Shown: positions 26,918-36,421, counted from the stretch's first letter. The stretch is 64,000 nucleotides of DNA from Streptomyces sp. NBC_01235 (GCF_035989285.1 NZ_CP108513.1:6696001-6760000); one strand, 5' to 3'. Translations and numbers: made by a program. The notes: generated by a model from the letters alone, not told the origin.

Positions 26918-28026
26918 GCGAGGGGAGGCACGCCCGCCTCCGGAACGGCTACAGCGGGGGCACCGGACGCTGCGGAGGCGGCGGACGTGGCAGCCATGGC
27001 AGGCGTGGTGGAGGCGGCGGACGTGGCAGGCGTGGTGGAAGCCACCCTCTCCGCCTTCAGGACGGCGCCGGCGGTGCCCGTCGTGATGGTCGTGCTGGGC
27101 AACCTCGCGTCGCTGATCTCGGTGGCGAGGGCGCGGGACGCCCGGCGCGAGGTGCGCAGCGCGTCCCCGGTGAGCAGCACCAGGGCCAGCCACACCAGCG
27201 CGAACCCGGCCCAGCGCTCGGGCGGCATGGCCTCGCCGAAGTAGAGGACGCCGAGCATGAACTGGAGGACCGGCGCCATGTACTGCAGCAGGCCCAGCGT
27301 GGACAGCGGCACGCGGATCGCCGCCGCGCCGAAGCAGACGAGGGGGAGCGCGGTGACGATGCCGGTGGAGGCGAGCAGGGCCGCGTGTCCGACGCCCTCG
27401 GTCGTGAAGGTGGCGTCGCCGTGCGCGGACAGCCACAGCAGGTAGCCCAGAGCGGGCAGGAACTGGACGGCGGTCTCGGCGGTCAGCGACTCGACCCCGC
27501 CCAGATTCACCTTCTTCTTCACCAGCCCGTAGGTGGCGAAGGAGAAGGCGAGGACGAGGGAGATCCATGGCGGGCGGCCGTAGCCGACGGTCAGGACCAG
27601 CACCGCGCTGAAGCCGACGCCGACTGCGGCCCACTGCACGGGCCGCAGCCGCTCCTTGAGGATCAGCACGCCCATCGCGATGGTGACCAGCGGGTTGATG
27701 AAGTACCCGAGGGACGCCTCGACGACATGGCCGCTGTTCACGGCCCAGATGTAGACGCCCCAGTTCACGGTGATGACGGCCGCGGCGATCACGACGAGAC
27801 AGAGTCGGCGCGGCTGTCGCAGCAGCTCACCGGCCCACGCCCAGCGCCGCACGACGAGCAGTGCGGCGGCGACGAAGGCGAGGGACCACACCATGCGGTG
27901 GGCGAGTATCTCGGTCGCCCCGGCGGGCTTGAGCAGGGGCCAGAAGAGGGGCACCAGCCCCCACATCCCGTACGCCGCGAAGCCGTTCAGCAGACCGGTC
28001 CGGCCCTCACTCCTCGTCCCGGCCAC
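26908..28026 (-). CDS. rarD: RarD-type EamA transporter
   Basis: A 372-residue, ten-helix drug/metabolite-superfamily permease. The start GLLNGFAAYGMWGLVPLFWPLLKP is diagnostic of RarD, and GYFINPLVTIAMGVLILKERLRP is another family landmark. The substrate is unknown. The last 65 residues are an unusual Ala/Thr/Ser-rich tail made by short DNA repeats and ending in the 30-bp duplication. The GTG at 28026 has a GGGAGGGG site 8 nt upstream; an ATG ten codons earlier lacks one. Confidence 0.88.
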   Translation of the reverse strand: MAGTRSEGRTGLLNGFAAYGMWGLVPLFWPLLKPAGATEILAHRMVWSLAFVAAALLVVRRWAWAGELLRQPRRLCLVVIAAAVITVNWGVYIWAVNSGHVVEASLGYFINPLVTIAMGVLILKERLRPVQWAAVGVGFSAVLVLTVGYGRPPWISLVLAFSFATYGLVKKKVNLGGVESLTAETAVQFLPALGYLLWLSAHGDATFTTEGVGHAALLASTGIVTALPLVCFGAAAIRVPLSTLGLLQYMAPVLQFMLGVLYFGEAMPPERWAGFALVWLALVLLTGDALRTSRRASRALATEISDARLPSTTITTGTAGAVLKAERVASTTPATSAASTTPAMAATSAASAASGAPAVAVPEAGVPPLAEP

Positions 28027-28079
28027 GGGGCGCCCCTCCCTCTCGCGTTCTGGCATGCGTGGACGAAGGTAACGCCGAG

Positions 28080-28131
28080 CACCCCCGTCTGTCATGTCCG
28101 TATCGCTATACGGTCATGACAGGCGGGGGTG
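28080..28131. terminator. Long hairpin terminator
   Basis: 24-nt arms matching at 22 positions (CACCCCCG...GTAT with complement) around a 4-nt loop lie between the quinone-reductase-like gene and rarD, which run in the same direction. Confidence 0.8.
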
Positions 28132-28159
28132 GGTGGCTCAAGGGCCCGCAGGGGGAGTG

Positions 28160-29014
28160 TCAGCCCTTGAGCGCCGCCGTTATCGCCTCGGCGAGCGGAG
28201 TGGTCGGGCGGCCGGCGAGGCGGGACAGGTCGCCGCTGGAGACGACCAGTTCGCCCTGCTCGATCGACGCGTCCACGCCGGCCAGGATCGCGGCGAGCGG
28301 CTCGGGCAGGCCGGCTCCGGTCAGGATGCCGGTGAGCACCTCGACGGGTACGGCGTTGTAGGCGATCTCCTTGCCGGTCTGCTTGGTCAGCTCGGCCGCG
28401 TACTCGGCGAAGCTCCACGCCTCGTCGCCGCCCAGCTCGTACGTCTTGTTCTCGTGGCCCTCGCCGGTCAGCACGGCGACGGCGGCGGCCGCGTAGTCGG
28501 CGCGGGAGGCGGAGGAGACCCGGCCCTCACCCGCGGCGGCGACGACGGCGTTGTGCTCCAGCACCGGGGCGAGGTTCTCGGTGTAGTTCTCGTGGTACCA
28601 GCCGTTGCGCAGCAGCGCGTACGGCAGGCCGGAGGCGAGCAGCGCCTTCTCAGTGGCGCGGTGGTCGTCCGCCAGTGCCGCGCTCAGGGTGCCCGGGGCG
28701 CTGGTGTACGCGAGGAGGGCGACCCCGGCCGCCTTCGCGGCGTCGATGACGACCTGGTGCTGTGCGGGGCGGCCCTTGTCGAACTCGTTGCCCGAGATCA
28801 GCAGCACCTTGTCGCCGGAGGCGAAGAGGCTGCCGAAGGTCTCGGGGGCGTTGTAGTCGGCGACGGCGAGCTTGACGCCGCGGGCCGCGAAGTCGGCGCC
28901 CTTGGCCTCGTCGCGGACGACGGCCGTGATCTGCTCGGCCGGGACCTTCTCCAGCAACTGCTCGACTACGTGGCGGCCGAGGTGTCCGGTGGCTCCGGTG
29001 ACGACGATGCTCAT
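28160..29014 (-). CDS. NAD(P)H-binding quinone reductase-like protein (QorB/NmrA type)
   Basis: A 284-residue atypical short-chain dehydrogenase with the N-terminal nucleotide loop VVTGATGHLGRHVVEQLL, LLAYTSAPGTL, YALLRNGWYHENYTENL and YELGGDEAWSF, as in QorB-like NAD(P)H:quinone oxidoreductases. It probably reduces quinones or reactive electrophiles. In many bacteria this gene sits opposite an HxlR regulator. Here the upstream operator-like palindrome survives but the facing gene is missing. Confidence 0.87.
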   Translation of the reverse strand: MSIVVTGATGHLGRHVVEQLLEKVPAEQITAVVRDEAKGADFAARGVKLAVADYNAPETFGSLFASGDKVLLISGNEFDKGRPAQHQVVIDAAKAAGVALLAYTSAPGTLSAALADDHRATEKALLASGLPYALLRNGWYHENYTENLAPVLEHNAVVAAAGEGRVSSASRADYAAAAVAVLTGEGHENKTYELGGDEAWSFAEYAAELTKQTGKEIAYNAVPVEVLTGILTGAGLPEPLAAILAGVDASIEQGELVVSSGDLSRLAGRPTTPLAEAITAALKG

Positions 29015-29083
29015 GGGTCAGGAACTCCTAGTGGGGGTGTGCGGGTCTGTCGCTAACCCTAGGAGATGCGCTAACTCTGGGAA

Positions 29084-29108
29084 AGTACCCACTTTGAAGT
29101 AAGGTACT
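29084..29108. promoter_or_regulatory. Palindromic operator (HxlR-like)
   Basis: AGTACC and GGTACT arms flank a 13-nt centre holding TT-G-AA, about 70 nt upstream of the quinone-reductase-like start. The form matches known redox-sensing HxlR sites (GTAC arms). Confidence 0.55.
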
Positions 29109-29147
29109 AACGTGCTGGTAAGTGTCACGGACAGTGCCAGGCCGCAC

Positions 29148-29220
29148 GGCGCGGGCACTCATGGCATACGGCGCGGGCAGCCAGGCATACGGCGCGGGCT
29201 TACGGCGCGGGCATACGGCG
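29148..29220. repeat. Short GGCGCGGGC/CATAC repeats
   Basis: CATACGGCGCGGGC-like units recur about four times in the noncoding spacer 29109-29220. No regulator gene is seen in this spacer. Confidence 0.7.
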
Positions 29221-29252
29221 AGGCCCGGAACTGGAACTCCAGTCCCGGGCCT
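29221..29252. terminator. Hairpin terminator downstream of korB
   Basis: 15-nt arms matching at 14 positions (AGGCCCGGAACTGGA and partner) enclose a 2-nt loop about 60 nt beyond the korB stop. Confidence 0.72.
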
Positions 29253-29270
29253 CGCCGCCGGTCATCACAT

Positions 29271-29320
29271 GCTTCACCACATGCTTCAGCCGACTTGGTT
29301 CACCACATGGTTCAGCCGAC
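29271..29320. repeat. 26-bp duplication of the korB 3' end
   Basis: TTCACCACATG-TTCAGCCGAC occurs twice in tandem. The second copy contains the stop and last codons of korB. Confidence 0.75.
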
Positions 29321-30427
29321 GACCGTCCAGGTGTCCCCACCCGCCAGCAGCGCCGCCAGATCGCCCTTGCCGTGCTGTTCGATCGCCGTGTCCAACTGGT
29401 CCGCCAGCTGTGTGTCGTAGACCGGCCGCTCGACCGAGCGCAGCACACCGATCGGCGTGTGGTGCAGGGTGTCCGGGTCGGCCAGCCGGGACAGGGCGAA
29501 GGCGGTGGTCGGGGACGCGGCGTGCGCGTCGTGGACCAGCACGTCCGCCGCGTTCTCCGGGGTCACCGTGACGACCTTCAGATCGCCGGTCGCCCTGTCG
29601 CGCACGACCCCCCGCGCGCCTCCCCCACCCTCGGCTTCGCTCGAGCGGGAGGTGCCCCCAGCTCCGAACCTGATCGGCTGCCCGTGCTCCAGTCGGATCA
29701 CCGCTTCCTCGGCCGACTGCCGGTCCTTCAGCGCCTCGAACGCGCCGTCGTTGAAGATGTTGCAGTTCTGGTAGATCTCGACCAGCGCCGTGCCCGGGTG
29801 GGCGGCGGCCTGGCGCAGCACCTCCGTCAGGTGCTTGCGGTCGGAGTCGATGGTCCGCGCCACGAACGACGCCTCCGCGCCGAGCGCCAGCGACACCGGG
29901 TTGAAGGGCGCGTCGAGCGAGCCCATCGGCGTCGACTTGGTGATCTTGCCGACCTCGGAGGTGGGCGAGTACTGGCCCTTGGTGAGCCCGTAGATCCGGT
30001 TGTTGAACAGCAGGATCTTCAGGTTCACGTTCCGCCGCAGCGCGTGGATCAGATGGTTGCCGCCGATGGACAGCGCGTCCCCGTCGCCGGTCACCACCCA
30101 CACGCTCAGGTCGCGCCGGCTGGCGGCGAGCCCGGTCGCGATCGCCGGGGCCCGCCCGTGAATCGAATGCATCCCGTAGGTGTTCATGTAGTACGGGAAG
30201 CGCGACGAGCAGCCGATGCCCGAGACGAAGACGATGTTCTCCTTGGCGAGCCCCAGCTCCGGCATGAAGCCCTGGACGGCCGCCAGGATCGCGTAGTCAC
30301 CGCAGCCGGGGCACCAGCGCACTTCCTGATCGGACTTGAAGTCCTTCATGGACTGCCTGGCCTCGGCCTTGGGGACGAGCGAGAGCGCCTCGATCGTGCC
30401 CGTGCCTTCCGCTCCGGTCTCAGCCAT
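29312..30427 (-). CDS. korB: 2-oxoacid:ferredoxin oxidoreductase, beta subunit
   Basis: A 371-residue thiamine-diphosphate subunit. It has RWCPGCGDYAILAAVQ (conserved Cys pair), FVSGIGCSSRFPYYM, and the TPP-binding GDGDALSIGGNHLIHALRR...NNRIYGLTKGQYSPTS, in which the GDGD and NN residues bind Mg-diphosphate. Together with korA it decarboxylates a 2-oxoacid (2-oxoglutarate or pyruvate) and reduces ferredoxin. Its ATG overlaps the korA stop by 8 nt. The last 100 residues are specific to the actinobacterial form. Confidence 0.95.
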   Translation of the reverse strand: MAETGAEGTGTIEALSLVPKAEARQSMKDFKSDQEVRWCPGCGDYAILAAVQGFMPELGLAKENIVFVSGIGCSSRFPYYMNTYGMHSIHGRAPAIATGLAASRRDLSVWVVTGDGDALSIGGNHLIHALRRNVNLKILLFNNRIYGLTKGQYSPTSEVGKITKSTPMGSLDAPFNPVSLALGAEASFVARTIDSDRKHLTEVLRQAAAHPGTALVEIYQNCNIFNDGAFEALKDRQSAEEAVIRLEHGQPIRFGAGGTSRSSEAEGGGGARGVVRDRATGDLKVVTVTPENAADVLVHDAHAASPTTAFALSRLADPDTLHHTPIGVLRSVERPVYDTQLADQLDTAIEQHGKGDLAALLAGGDTWTVVG

Positions 30428-32366
30428 CGATGGCCTCCTTGAGCGCCGCGGCGAGCTGCTCCGCCTTGAACGGCATACCGTTGACCTGGTTGTACGAGTG
30501 GGCGTCGACCAGGTACTTCGCCCGTACGAGGGTGGCGAGCTGGCCGAGGTTCATCTCGGGGACGACGACCTTGTCGTAGTGCTTCAGCACCGCGCCGAGG
30601 TTGCGCGGGAACGGGTTGAGGTGCCGCAGATGCGCCTGCGCGATGGCCTCGCCCGCCGTGCGCAGCCGCCGTACGGCCGCCGTGATGGGCCCGTAGGTGG
30701 AACCCCAGCCCAGCACCAGGGTTCTCGCCCCGTGCGGGTCGTCGACCTCGAGGTCCGGGACGTCGATGCCGTCGATCTTGGCCTGGCGGGTGCGCACCAT
30801 GAAGTCGTGGTTGGCGGGGGCGTAGGAGATGTTCCCGGTCCCGTCCTCCTTCTCGATCCCGCCGATACGGTGCTCCAGCCCCGGCGTGCCCGGGATCGCC
30901 CACGGCCGGGCGAGGGTCTGCGGGTCACGTTTGTACGGCCAGAAGACCTCGGTGCCGTCGTCCAGCGTGTGGTTCGGCCCCTGCGCGAACTGCACCCGCA
31001 GATCCGGCAGCTCGTCCAGCTCCGGGATGCGCCAGGGTTCGGAGCCGTTGGCCAGGTAGCCGTCGGACAGGAGCATCACCGGGGTCCGGTAGGTGAGCGC
31101 GATCCGCGCCGCCTCCAGGGCCGCGTCGAAACAGTCGGCGGGCGTGCGGGGCGCCACGATCGGCACCGGGGCCTCGCCGTTGCGCCCGAACATGGCCTGC
31201 AACAGGTCGGCCTGCTCGGTCTTGGTCGGCAGACCCGTCGACGGCCCGCCCCGCTGGATGTCCACGACCAGCAGCGGCAGCTCCAGCGAGACGGCGAGTC
31301 CGATGGTCTCGGACTTCAGCGCCACACCGGGCCCGGAGGTGGTGGTGACGGCGAGGGACCCGCCGAAGGCCGCCCCCAGCGCCGCGCCGATCCCCGCGAT
31401 CTCGTCCTCCGCCTGGAAGGTCCGTACGCCGAAGTTCTTGTGCCGGCTGAGCTCGTGCAGGATGTCGGAGGCCGGCGTGATCGGGTACGACCCCAGGAAC
31501 AGCGGCAGATCGGCCTGCCGGGAGGCGGCGATCAGGCCGTACGCCAGAGCCAGGTTGCCGGAGATGTTGCGGTAGGTGCCGACGGGGAACGCCTTCGCCG
31601 CCGGAGCGACCTCGTAACTGACCGCGAAGTCCTCGGTCGTCTCGCCGAAGTTCCACCCCGCACGGAAGGCGGCGATGTTCGCGGCCGCGATGTCGGGCTT
31701 CTTCGCGAACTTCGATCTCAGGAACTTCTCGGTGCCCTCGGTCGGCCGGTGGTACATCCACGACAAGAGGCCGAGCGCGAACATGTTCTTGCTGCGCTCG
31801 GCCTCTTTGCGGGTGAGGTCGAATTCCTTCAGTGCCTCGACGGTCAGGGTGGTCAGGGGGACCGGGTGGAGCTGGTAACCGTCGAGGGAGCCGTCCTCCA
31901 GCGGCGAGGCCGCGTACCCCACCTTCTGCATCGCGCGTTTGGTGAACTCGTCCGTGTTGACGATGATCTCCGCGCCGCGCGGTACGTCACCGATGTTCGC
32001 TTTCAGCGCCGCAGGATTCATGGCGACCAGCACATTGGGCGCGTCACCAGGGGTGAGGATGTCGTGGTCGGCGAAGTGCAGCTGGAACGAGGAGACACCG
32101 GGGAGGGTGCCGGCGGGCGCGCGGATCTCGGCGGGGAAGTTCGGCAGGGTGGAGAGGTCGTTGCCGAACGACGCCGTCTCCGAGGTGAAGCGGTCACCGG
32201 TGAGCTGCATACCGTCACCCGAGTCACCCGCGAACCTGATGATCACCCGGTCGAGACGGCGTACGTCCTTCGTCCCGTCCGGTTTGCGCTGCTCTCCCAC
32301 GACGGCCGCGTCCGCTCCGCCGGTTCCGTCGGCCTGTTCCGCTGGGCTGCTGACCTGACTGGTCAC
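30420..32366 (-). CDS. korA: 2-oxoacid:ferredoxin oxidoreductase, alpha subunit (gamma-alpha fusion)
   Basis: A 648-residue subunit with a fused gamma domain at the N-terminus (IIRFAGDSGDGMQLTGDRF, about residues 35-220) followed by the alpha domain (FLGSYPITPASDILHELSR, TFQAEDEIAGIGAALGAAFG, TTTSGPGVALKSE, IQRGGPSTGLPTKTEQADL). This is the KorA form that works with the short KorB and no separate ferredoxin-domain subunit. The GTG at 32366 follows a GGGAGGTCC site. It produces acyl-CoA, CO2 and reduced ferredoxin. The divergent end carries the sensor system. Confidence 0.95.
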   Translation of the reverse strand: MTSQVSSPAEQADGTGGADAAVVGEQRKPDGTKDVRRLDRVIIRFAGDSGDGMQLTGDRFTSETASFGNDLSTLPNFPAEIRAPAGTLPGVSSFQLHFADHDILTPGDAPNVLVAMNPAALKANIGDVPRGAEIIVNTDEFTKRAMQKVGYAASPLEDGSLDGYQLHPVPLTTLTVEALKEFDLTRKEAERSKNMFALGLLSWMYHRPTEGTEKFLRSKFAKKPDIAAANIAAFRAGWNFGETTEDFAVSYEVAPAAKAFPVGTYRNISGNLALAYGLIAASRQADLPLFLGSYPITPASDILHELSRHKNFGVRTFQAEDEIAGIGAALGAAFGGSLAVTTTSGPGVALKSETIGLAVSLELPLLVVDIQRGGPSTGLPTKTEQADLLQAMFGRNGEAPVPIVAPRTPADCFDAALEAARIALTYRTPVMLLSDGYLANGSEPWRIPELDELPDLRVQFAQGPNHTLDDGTEVFWPYKRDPQTLARPWAIPGTPGLEHRIGGIEKEDGTGNISYAPANHDFMVRTRQAKIDGIDVPDLEVDDPHGARTLVLGWGSTYGPITAAVRRLRTAGEAIAQAHLRHLNPFPRNLGAVLKHYDKVVVPEMNLGQLATLVRAKYLVDAHSYNQVNGMPFKAEQLAAALKEAIDG

Positions 32367-32617
32367 TGAACTGGACCTCCCTCGAGGTGGCTGTCCCGCA
32401 GAGGTCTTCCTGAAGACCCTCCATGGATCAACCCTACGTCTGTAAGGGTCGCCTTCCCTCGGCCATTTCGTATGACAGTCGATGTCCCGACACGGCCCGG
32501 CACCCCCGCTGCCATGATTTCCCGCCCCCCGGCGTCGTCGCGGTAGACGCACCGGCCAGTGAGACGTGGTCACCTTTGGCGCGCGGTCACCTCGACGACT
32601 GGCACAGTGCCACCGAG

Positions 32618-33289
32618 TCAAGAATTGAGGTAGGTGAGAACCGCGAGAACGCGGCGGTGATCCCCGTCACTGGGGGACAGGCCGAGCTTCAGGAAGATGT
32701 TGCTGACGTGCTTCTCCACGGCCCCGTCGCTGACGACCAGCTGCCGGGCGATCGCCGAGTTCGTCCGCCCCTCGGCCATCAGCCCGAGGACCTCCCGCTC
32801 CCGCGGGGTCAGCCCCGCCAGCACGTCCTGCTTCCGGCTGCGGCCGAGCAGCTGCGCGACGACCTCCGGGTCGAGGGCCGTCCCGCCCTGGGCGACCCGC
32901 ACCACGGCGTCCACGAACTCCCGCACCTCGGCCACACGGTCCTTGAGCAGATACCCGACCCCGCGACTGGAACCGGCCAACAGCTCGGTGGCGTACCGCT
33001 CCTCCACGTACTGCGACAACACCAGCACCCCGAGCCCGGGATGCGCTTTGCGCAGCTGTACGGCGGCCCGCACCCCTTCGTCGGTGTGGGTGGGCGGCAT
33101 CCGCACGTCCGCGACGACGACGTCGGGCAGCGAGCCCTCGTCGTCCAGCTCGGTAATCGTCTTGACCAGCGCCTCGGCGTCCCCGACCCCGGCGACGACG
33201 TCATGCCCCCGGTCGGTCAGCAACCGGGTCAGCCCCTCCCGCAACAGCACCGAATCCTCGGCGATGACCACCCGCACCCTGTCCTCCAC
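32618..33289 (-). CDS. NarL/LuxR-family response regulator
   Basis: A 223-residue two-component regulator. The receiver domain has the acidic pocket AEDS at residues 10-13 and the phospho-acceptor D61 in VVVADVRMPP, with the switch Ser and Lys in VLSQYV and YLLKDRV. The C-terminal LuxR helix-turn-helix is LTPREREVLGLMAEGRTNSAIARQL. It is the last gene of a unit led by two histidine kinases. The GTG at 33289 is preferred; another GTG four codons in, following GGAGGA, is possible. Targets unknown. Confidence 0.92.
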   Translation of the reverse strand: MEDRVRVVIAEDSVLLREGLTRLLTDRGHDVVAGVGDAEALVKTITELDDEGSLPDVVVADVRMPPTHTDEGVRAAVQLRKAHPGLGVLVLSQYVEERYATELLAGSSRGVGYLLKDRVAEVREFVDAVVRVAQGGTALDPEVVAQLLGRSRKQDVLAGLTPREREVLGLMAEGRTNSAIARQLVVSDGAVEKHVSNIFLKLGLSPSDGDHRRVLAVLTYLNS

Positions 33290-33515
33290 GCTCCTCGGCC
33301 CCCCAGCCGTCCACCCGTCGGTCGAACCAGTCAAGCATTCCAGCTTCTGGCACCTCTGCACCCGACAACGGTCGGGCCGGGGTCGAGGACGGCGGGAATA
33401 CGGCGACGACACGCTCGATTTCGGCCTTCCGGCCCACGTGACGTGTCGTCGGGGTACGGCATGTCGTCGGAGTACGGGAGTGTTCAGCCCGTGCGGCGTT
33501 CGAGGACGATGCCTT

Positions 33516-34913
33516 TCAGACCCCTTCCGCCCGCCAGGGCAACTCCGCGGTGATCCGTGTGGGCCCGCCCACCGGCGAATCCACCACCAGAATCCCGTCC
33601 ACCGCGTCCAACCGCCCCGCCAGCCCGGCCAGCCCCGACCCCCCGCCGGAGGCATTTGCCCCGCCCACGCCGTCGTCCACGACCTGCAACATCAACCGGT
33701 CCTCCACCCGCCACACATCCACCGAGGCCGACCGGGCCCCGCTGTGCTTGCTGATGTTCTGCAGCAGCTCCGAGACCGTGAAGTACGCGATCCCCTCGAT
33801 CGCCGGAGCCGGCCGCTCCACCAGATCCACCTCCACGCGCACCGGCACCGGGCACCGCGACGCCACCGCCGACAACGCCGCGTCCAGCCCCCGGTCCGTC
33901 AGCACCGCCGGATGAATCCCGCGCGCCAGATCCCGCAGCTCCTGCAGTGCCGTCTTCACCTCGCCGTGCGCGTCGTCCACCATCCGCGCCGCCGCCCGCG
34001 GATCCTCCCGCAGCTTCTCTTTCGCCAGCCCCAGATCCATCGCCAGCGCCACCAGCCGCGCCTGCGCCCCGTCGTGCAGATCGCGCTCGATGCGCCGCAG
34101 GTCGGCGGCCGCCGTGTCCACCACGACCCCGCGGTCCGACTCCAGCTCCACCACCCGCGCGCCCAGCGACGACGGCCCCAGCAGCCCGTGCACCAGCAGC
34201 CGGTCCACCGTCGTCAGCGCCCGCACGATCCACGGCGTGGCCAGCGTGATCAACAGGCCCACCAGCGCCGTCACGGTGATCTCGAACGGGTTGTCGAGGT
34301 AGACGCTGTGCTGCTCGTCGCCGTACAGCTGAAGCCCGCCCTGGCCGCCGTACATCGGGAAGACCCAGAACCACAGCGGATACGTCAGCATGCTCCAGCC
34401 GAACGACCACACGGTCACGGCGACGCCGAAGGAGAAGACCGCCCACGGGAACTGGAGCACCGCGTACAGCGCGTTCCGCCACGACGTGCCGCTCTTGAGG
34501 ACGGCGCCCATCCACGCCATCGGGCCGTTGCCGCGCGGCCGCAGCGGCTCGGGGGAGGCGACCTCCAGACCGAGCAGCCCGCGCGCCCGCGCCCGCTCCA
34601 GCGCCCCGAAGCCCCGGCACGCGGCCAGCCCCGCCGCCAGCACCGGGATGCCGAGGAACGTCACCAGCAGTCCCGCGCCCAGCGACAACATGGAGACCGC
34701 GAAGGTGAACAGCACGACGCCGATCGGCAGACCGAGCAGGACGTAGAGGAGTTCACTCCAGTGGCGCGCCGTGAGCGGCTCACGCAGCCCCGACGGCAAC
34801 AGATGCCGGCGCTCCCCGCCCCGGTGCCCGTCCTGAGATCCGTACTCGTCGTACCGGTCGTACTGGTCGTACTCGTCGTAGTACTGCCCGTACTGCCCGT
34901 ACTGAGTGGCCAT
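33516..34913 (-). CDS. Sensor histidine kinase (HisKA_3 type), copy 1
   Basis: A 465-residue membrane kinase. An odd cytoplasmic leader, residues 2-26, is almost only Tyr, Asp, Gln, Glu and Gly (QYGQYGQYYDEYDQYDRYDE). About four to six hydrophobic segments follow, then the H-box [16 protein letters not shown] with phospho-acceptor H270, the N-box [11 protein letters not shown], and G-boxes DDGVGG and GSGLAGLAGRLD. This is the NarX/DesK-like class that pairs with LuxR-type regulators, so the response regulator about 230 nt downstream is the likely partner. AAAGGAC precedes the ATG. Confidence 0.93.
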   Translation of the reverse strand: MATQYGQYGQYYDEYDQYDRYDEYGSQDGHRGGERRHLLPSGLREPLTARHWSELLYVLLGLPIGVVLFTFAVSMLSLGAGLLVTFLGIPVLAAGLAACRGFGALERARARGLLGLEVASPEPLRPRGNGPMAWMGAVLKSGTSWRNALYAVLQFPWAVFSFGVAVTVWSFGWSMLTYPLWFWVFPMYGGQGGLQLYGDEQHSVYLDNPFEITVTALVGLLITLATPWIVRALTTVDRLLVHGLLGPSSLGARVVELESDRGVVVDTAAADLRRIERDLHDGAQARLVALAMDLGLAKEKLREDPRAAARMVDDAHGEVKTALQELRDLARGIHPAVLTDRGLDAALSAVASRCPVPVRVEVDLVERPAPAIEGIAYFTVSELLQNISKHSGARSASVDVWRVEDRLMLQVVDDGVGGANASGGGSGLAGLAGRLDAVDGILVVDSPVGGPTRITAELPWRAEGV

Positions 34914-35067
34914 CGGCGGCGTCCTTTCTACTCGTTCGTCCCTGCTCGTCGCGCAGCTGTCGATCCGTACCTCCAACCCTCGTCGGCGGCGGGCGCGCGG
35001 ACCATGGAGTCCGTCGGCCTCTTGGACGGGGGGTTTTCCCTACCCCCCACGGTCACCGGCCCGAGGG

Positions 35068-36291
35068 TCACCGGCCCCCACGGTCCCCGGCGCCCCGGTT
35101 CCGCCAGGGCAGTTCCGCGGTCACCGTCGTCGGACCCCCCACCGGCGACTCCACGACGAAGATCCCGTCGACGGCGTCCAGCCGCTCGGCCAGCCCCCGC
35201 ATCCCCGACCCGCCGTCGAGCCGCGCCCCGCCCCGGCCGTCGTCCCACACCTGGATGAGCAGCCGGTCGTCCGCCCGCCACACGTCGACCGACGCCGACC
35301 GGGCCCCGCTGTGCTTGCTGATGTTCTGCAGCAGTTCCGAGACGGTGAAGTAGGCGATGCCCTCGATGGCCTGCGCCGGTCTGGACGTCAGGTCCGCGGT
35401 CACCTTCACCGGCACCGTGCAGCGCGAGGCCACCGAGGACAGCGCCGCGTCCAGGCCCCGGTCGGTCAGGACGGCCGGGTGGATCCCGCGGGCGAGGTCG
35501 CGCAGCTCCTGAAGCGCGAGCTTCACCTCGCCGTGCGCCTCCTCCACCATCGCGGCGACGGCGTCGTCGGCCTGCCCCTCCAGCAGCTTCTCCTTCGCCA
35601 GGCCCAGCCCCATCGCCAGATTCACCAGCCGGGCCTGCGCTCCGTCGTGCAGGTCGCGCTCGATGCGCCGCATGTCGGCCGCCGCCGTGTCGACCACGAC
35701 GCCGCGGTCCGACTCCAGCTCCGCGATCCGCCGCTCCAGCTCGTCGGAGGGGGACAGCAGCCCCCGCACCATCGCCCGGTCGGCGTTGGTCAGACCGCGC
35801 GCCAGAAACGGCAGCACCGGCCACAGCACGAACAACGAGGGCACGACCACGCTGAACGTCAGAATCCCCCAGGGCAGCCGGACGAAGTCGTACAGCACCG
35901 TGCGCCAGGCCACCGGATCCTTCAGCGCCAGCCACATCCGCTGGAAGAAGCCGCCCGCCCTGCGCAGCGGCAGCGGGCTCGGCTCGTCGATCCGCACCCC
36001 GAGCAGCCGACGCGCCCGAGCCCGCTCGAACCGGCCCATCAGCCGGGCCCCGGCCAGCCCCAGCGCCAGCAAGGGGAACCCGACCACCGTGAGGGTCATC
36101 GCGGCGCCGGTGACGATCACCGTCATTACATACGTGAACCCGATCAACGACATCGGCAGGTTCGTCAGAAGGTGCGTGATCTCCTTCCACGTCTGCGGGT
36201 CGTAGGCGAAGCGGGCCGGGGGCGGACGATCGTCGTCATGGTCTGTTCCACCCTGGTGGGAGGAGAATGAGGAGGAATGGGAAGCGGTCAT
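35068..36291 (-). CDS. Sensor histidine kinase (HisKA_3 type), copy 2
   Basis: A 407-residue paralogue of the neighbouring kinase. The kinase halves are nearly identical in places ([13 protein letters not shown] with H215, [39 protein letters not shown]). The sensor halves differ: here a Ser/His/Asp-rich leader, a shorter membrane region and no Tyr/Asp repeat. It is the promoter-proximal gene of the three-gene signalling unit. The ATG has no good ribosome site, so the start is less sure. It is divergent from nuoA, with about 180 nt between. Confidence 0.9.
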   Translation of the reverse strand: MTASHSSSFSSHQGGTDHDDDRPPPARFAYDPQTWKEITHLLTNLPMSLIGFTYVMTVIVTGAAMTLTVVGFPLLALGLAGARLMGRFERARARRLLGVRIDEPSPLPLRRAGGFFQRMWLALKDPVAWRTVLYDFVRLPWGILTFSVVVPSLFVLWPVLPFLARGLTNADRAMVRGLLSPSDELERRIAELESDRGVVVDTAAADMRRIERDLHDGAQARLVNLAMGLGLAKEKLLEGQADDAVAAMVEEAHGEVKLALQELRDLARGIHPAVLTDRGLDAALSSVASRCTVPVKVTADLTSRPAQAIEGIAYFTVSELLQNISKHSGARSASVDVWRADDRLLIQVWDDGRGGARLDGGSGMRGLAERLDAVDGIFVVESPVGGPTTVTAELPWRNRGAGDRGGR

Positions 36292-36393
36292 ATGGGCTAG
36301 CGTGCCGCGCCGCGCGCCGCCGCGCCATGAGGTCACCCGCCTCCGTCGCCTGGGGAAAACCCCCGTCCCGCATCCCAAGGCATGACGGGCTGC

Positions 36394-36421
36394 TTACCGT
36401 CCCTTTATCAGGGCCTAGACT
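36394..36421 (+). promoter_or_regulatory. Candidate promoter of the nuo operon
   Basis: TTACCG and TAGACT are 16 nt apart, about 55 nt upstream of the nuoA start and in the divergent spacer shared with the histidine kinase unit. Confidence 0.45.
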
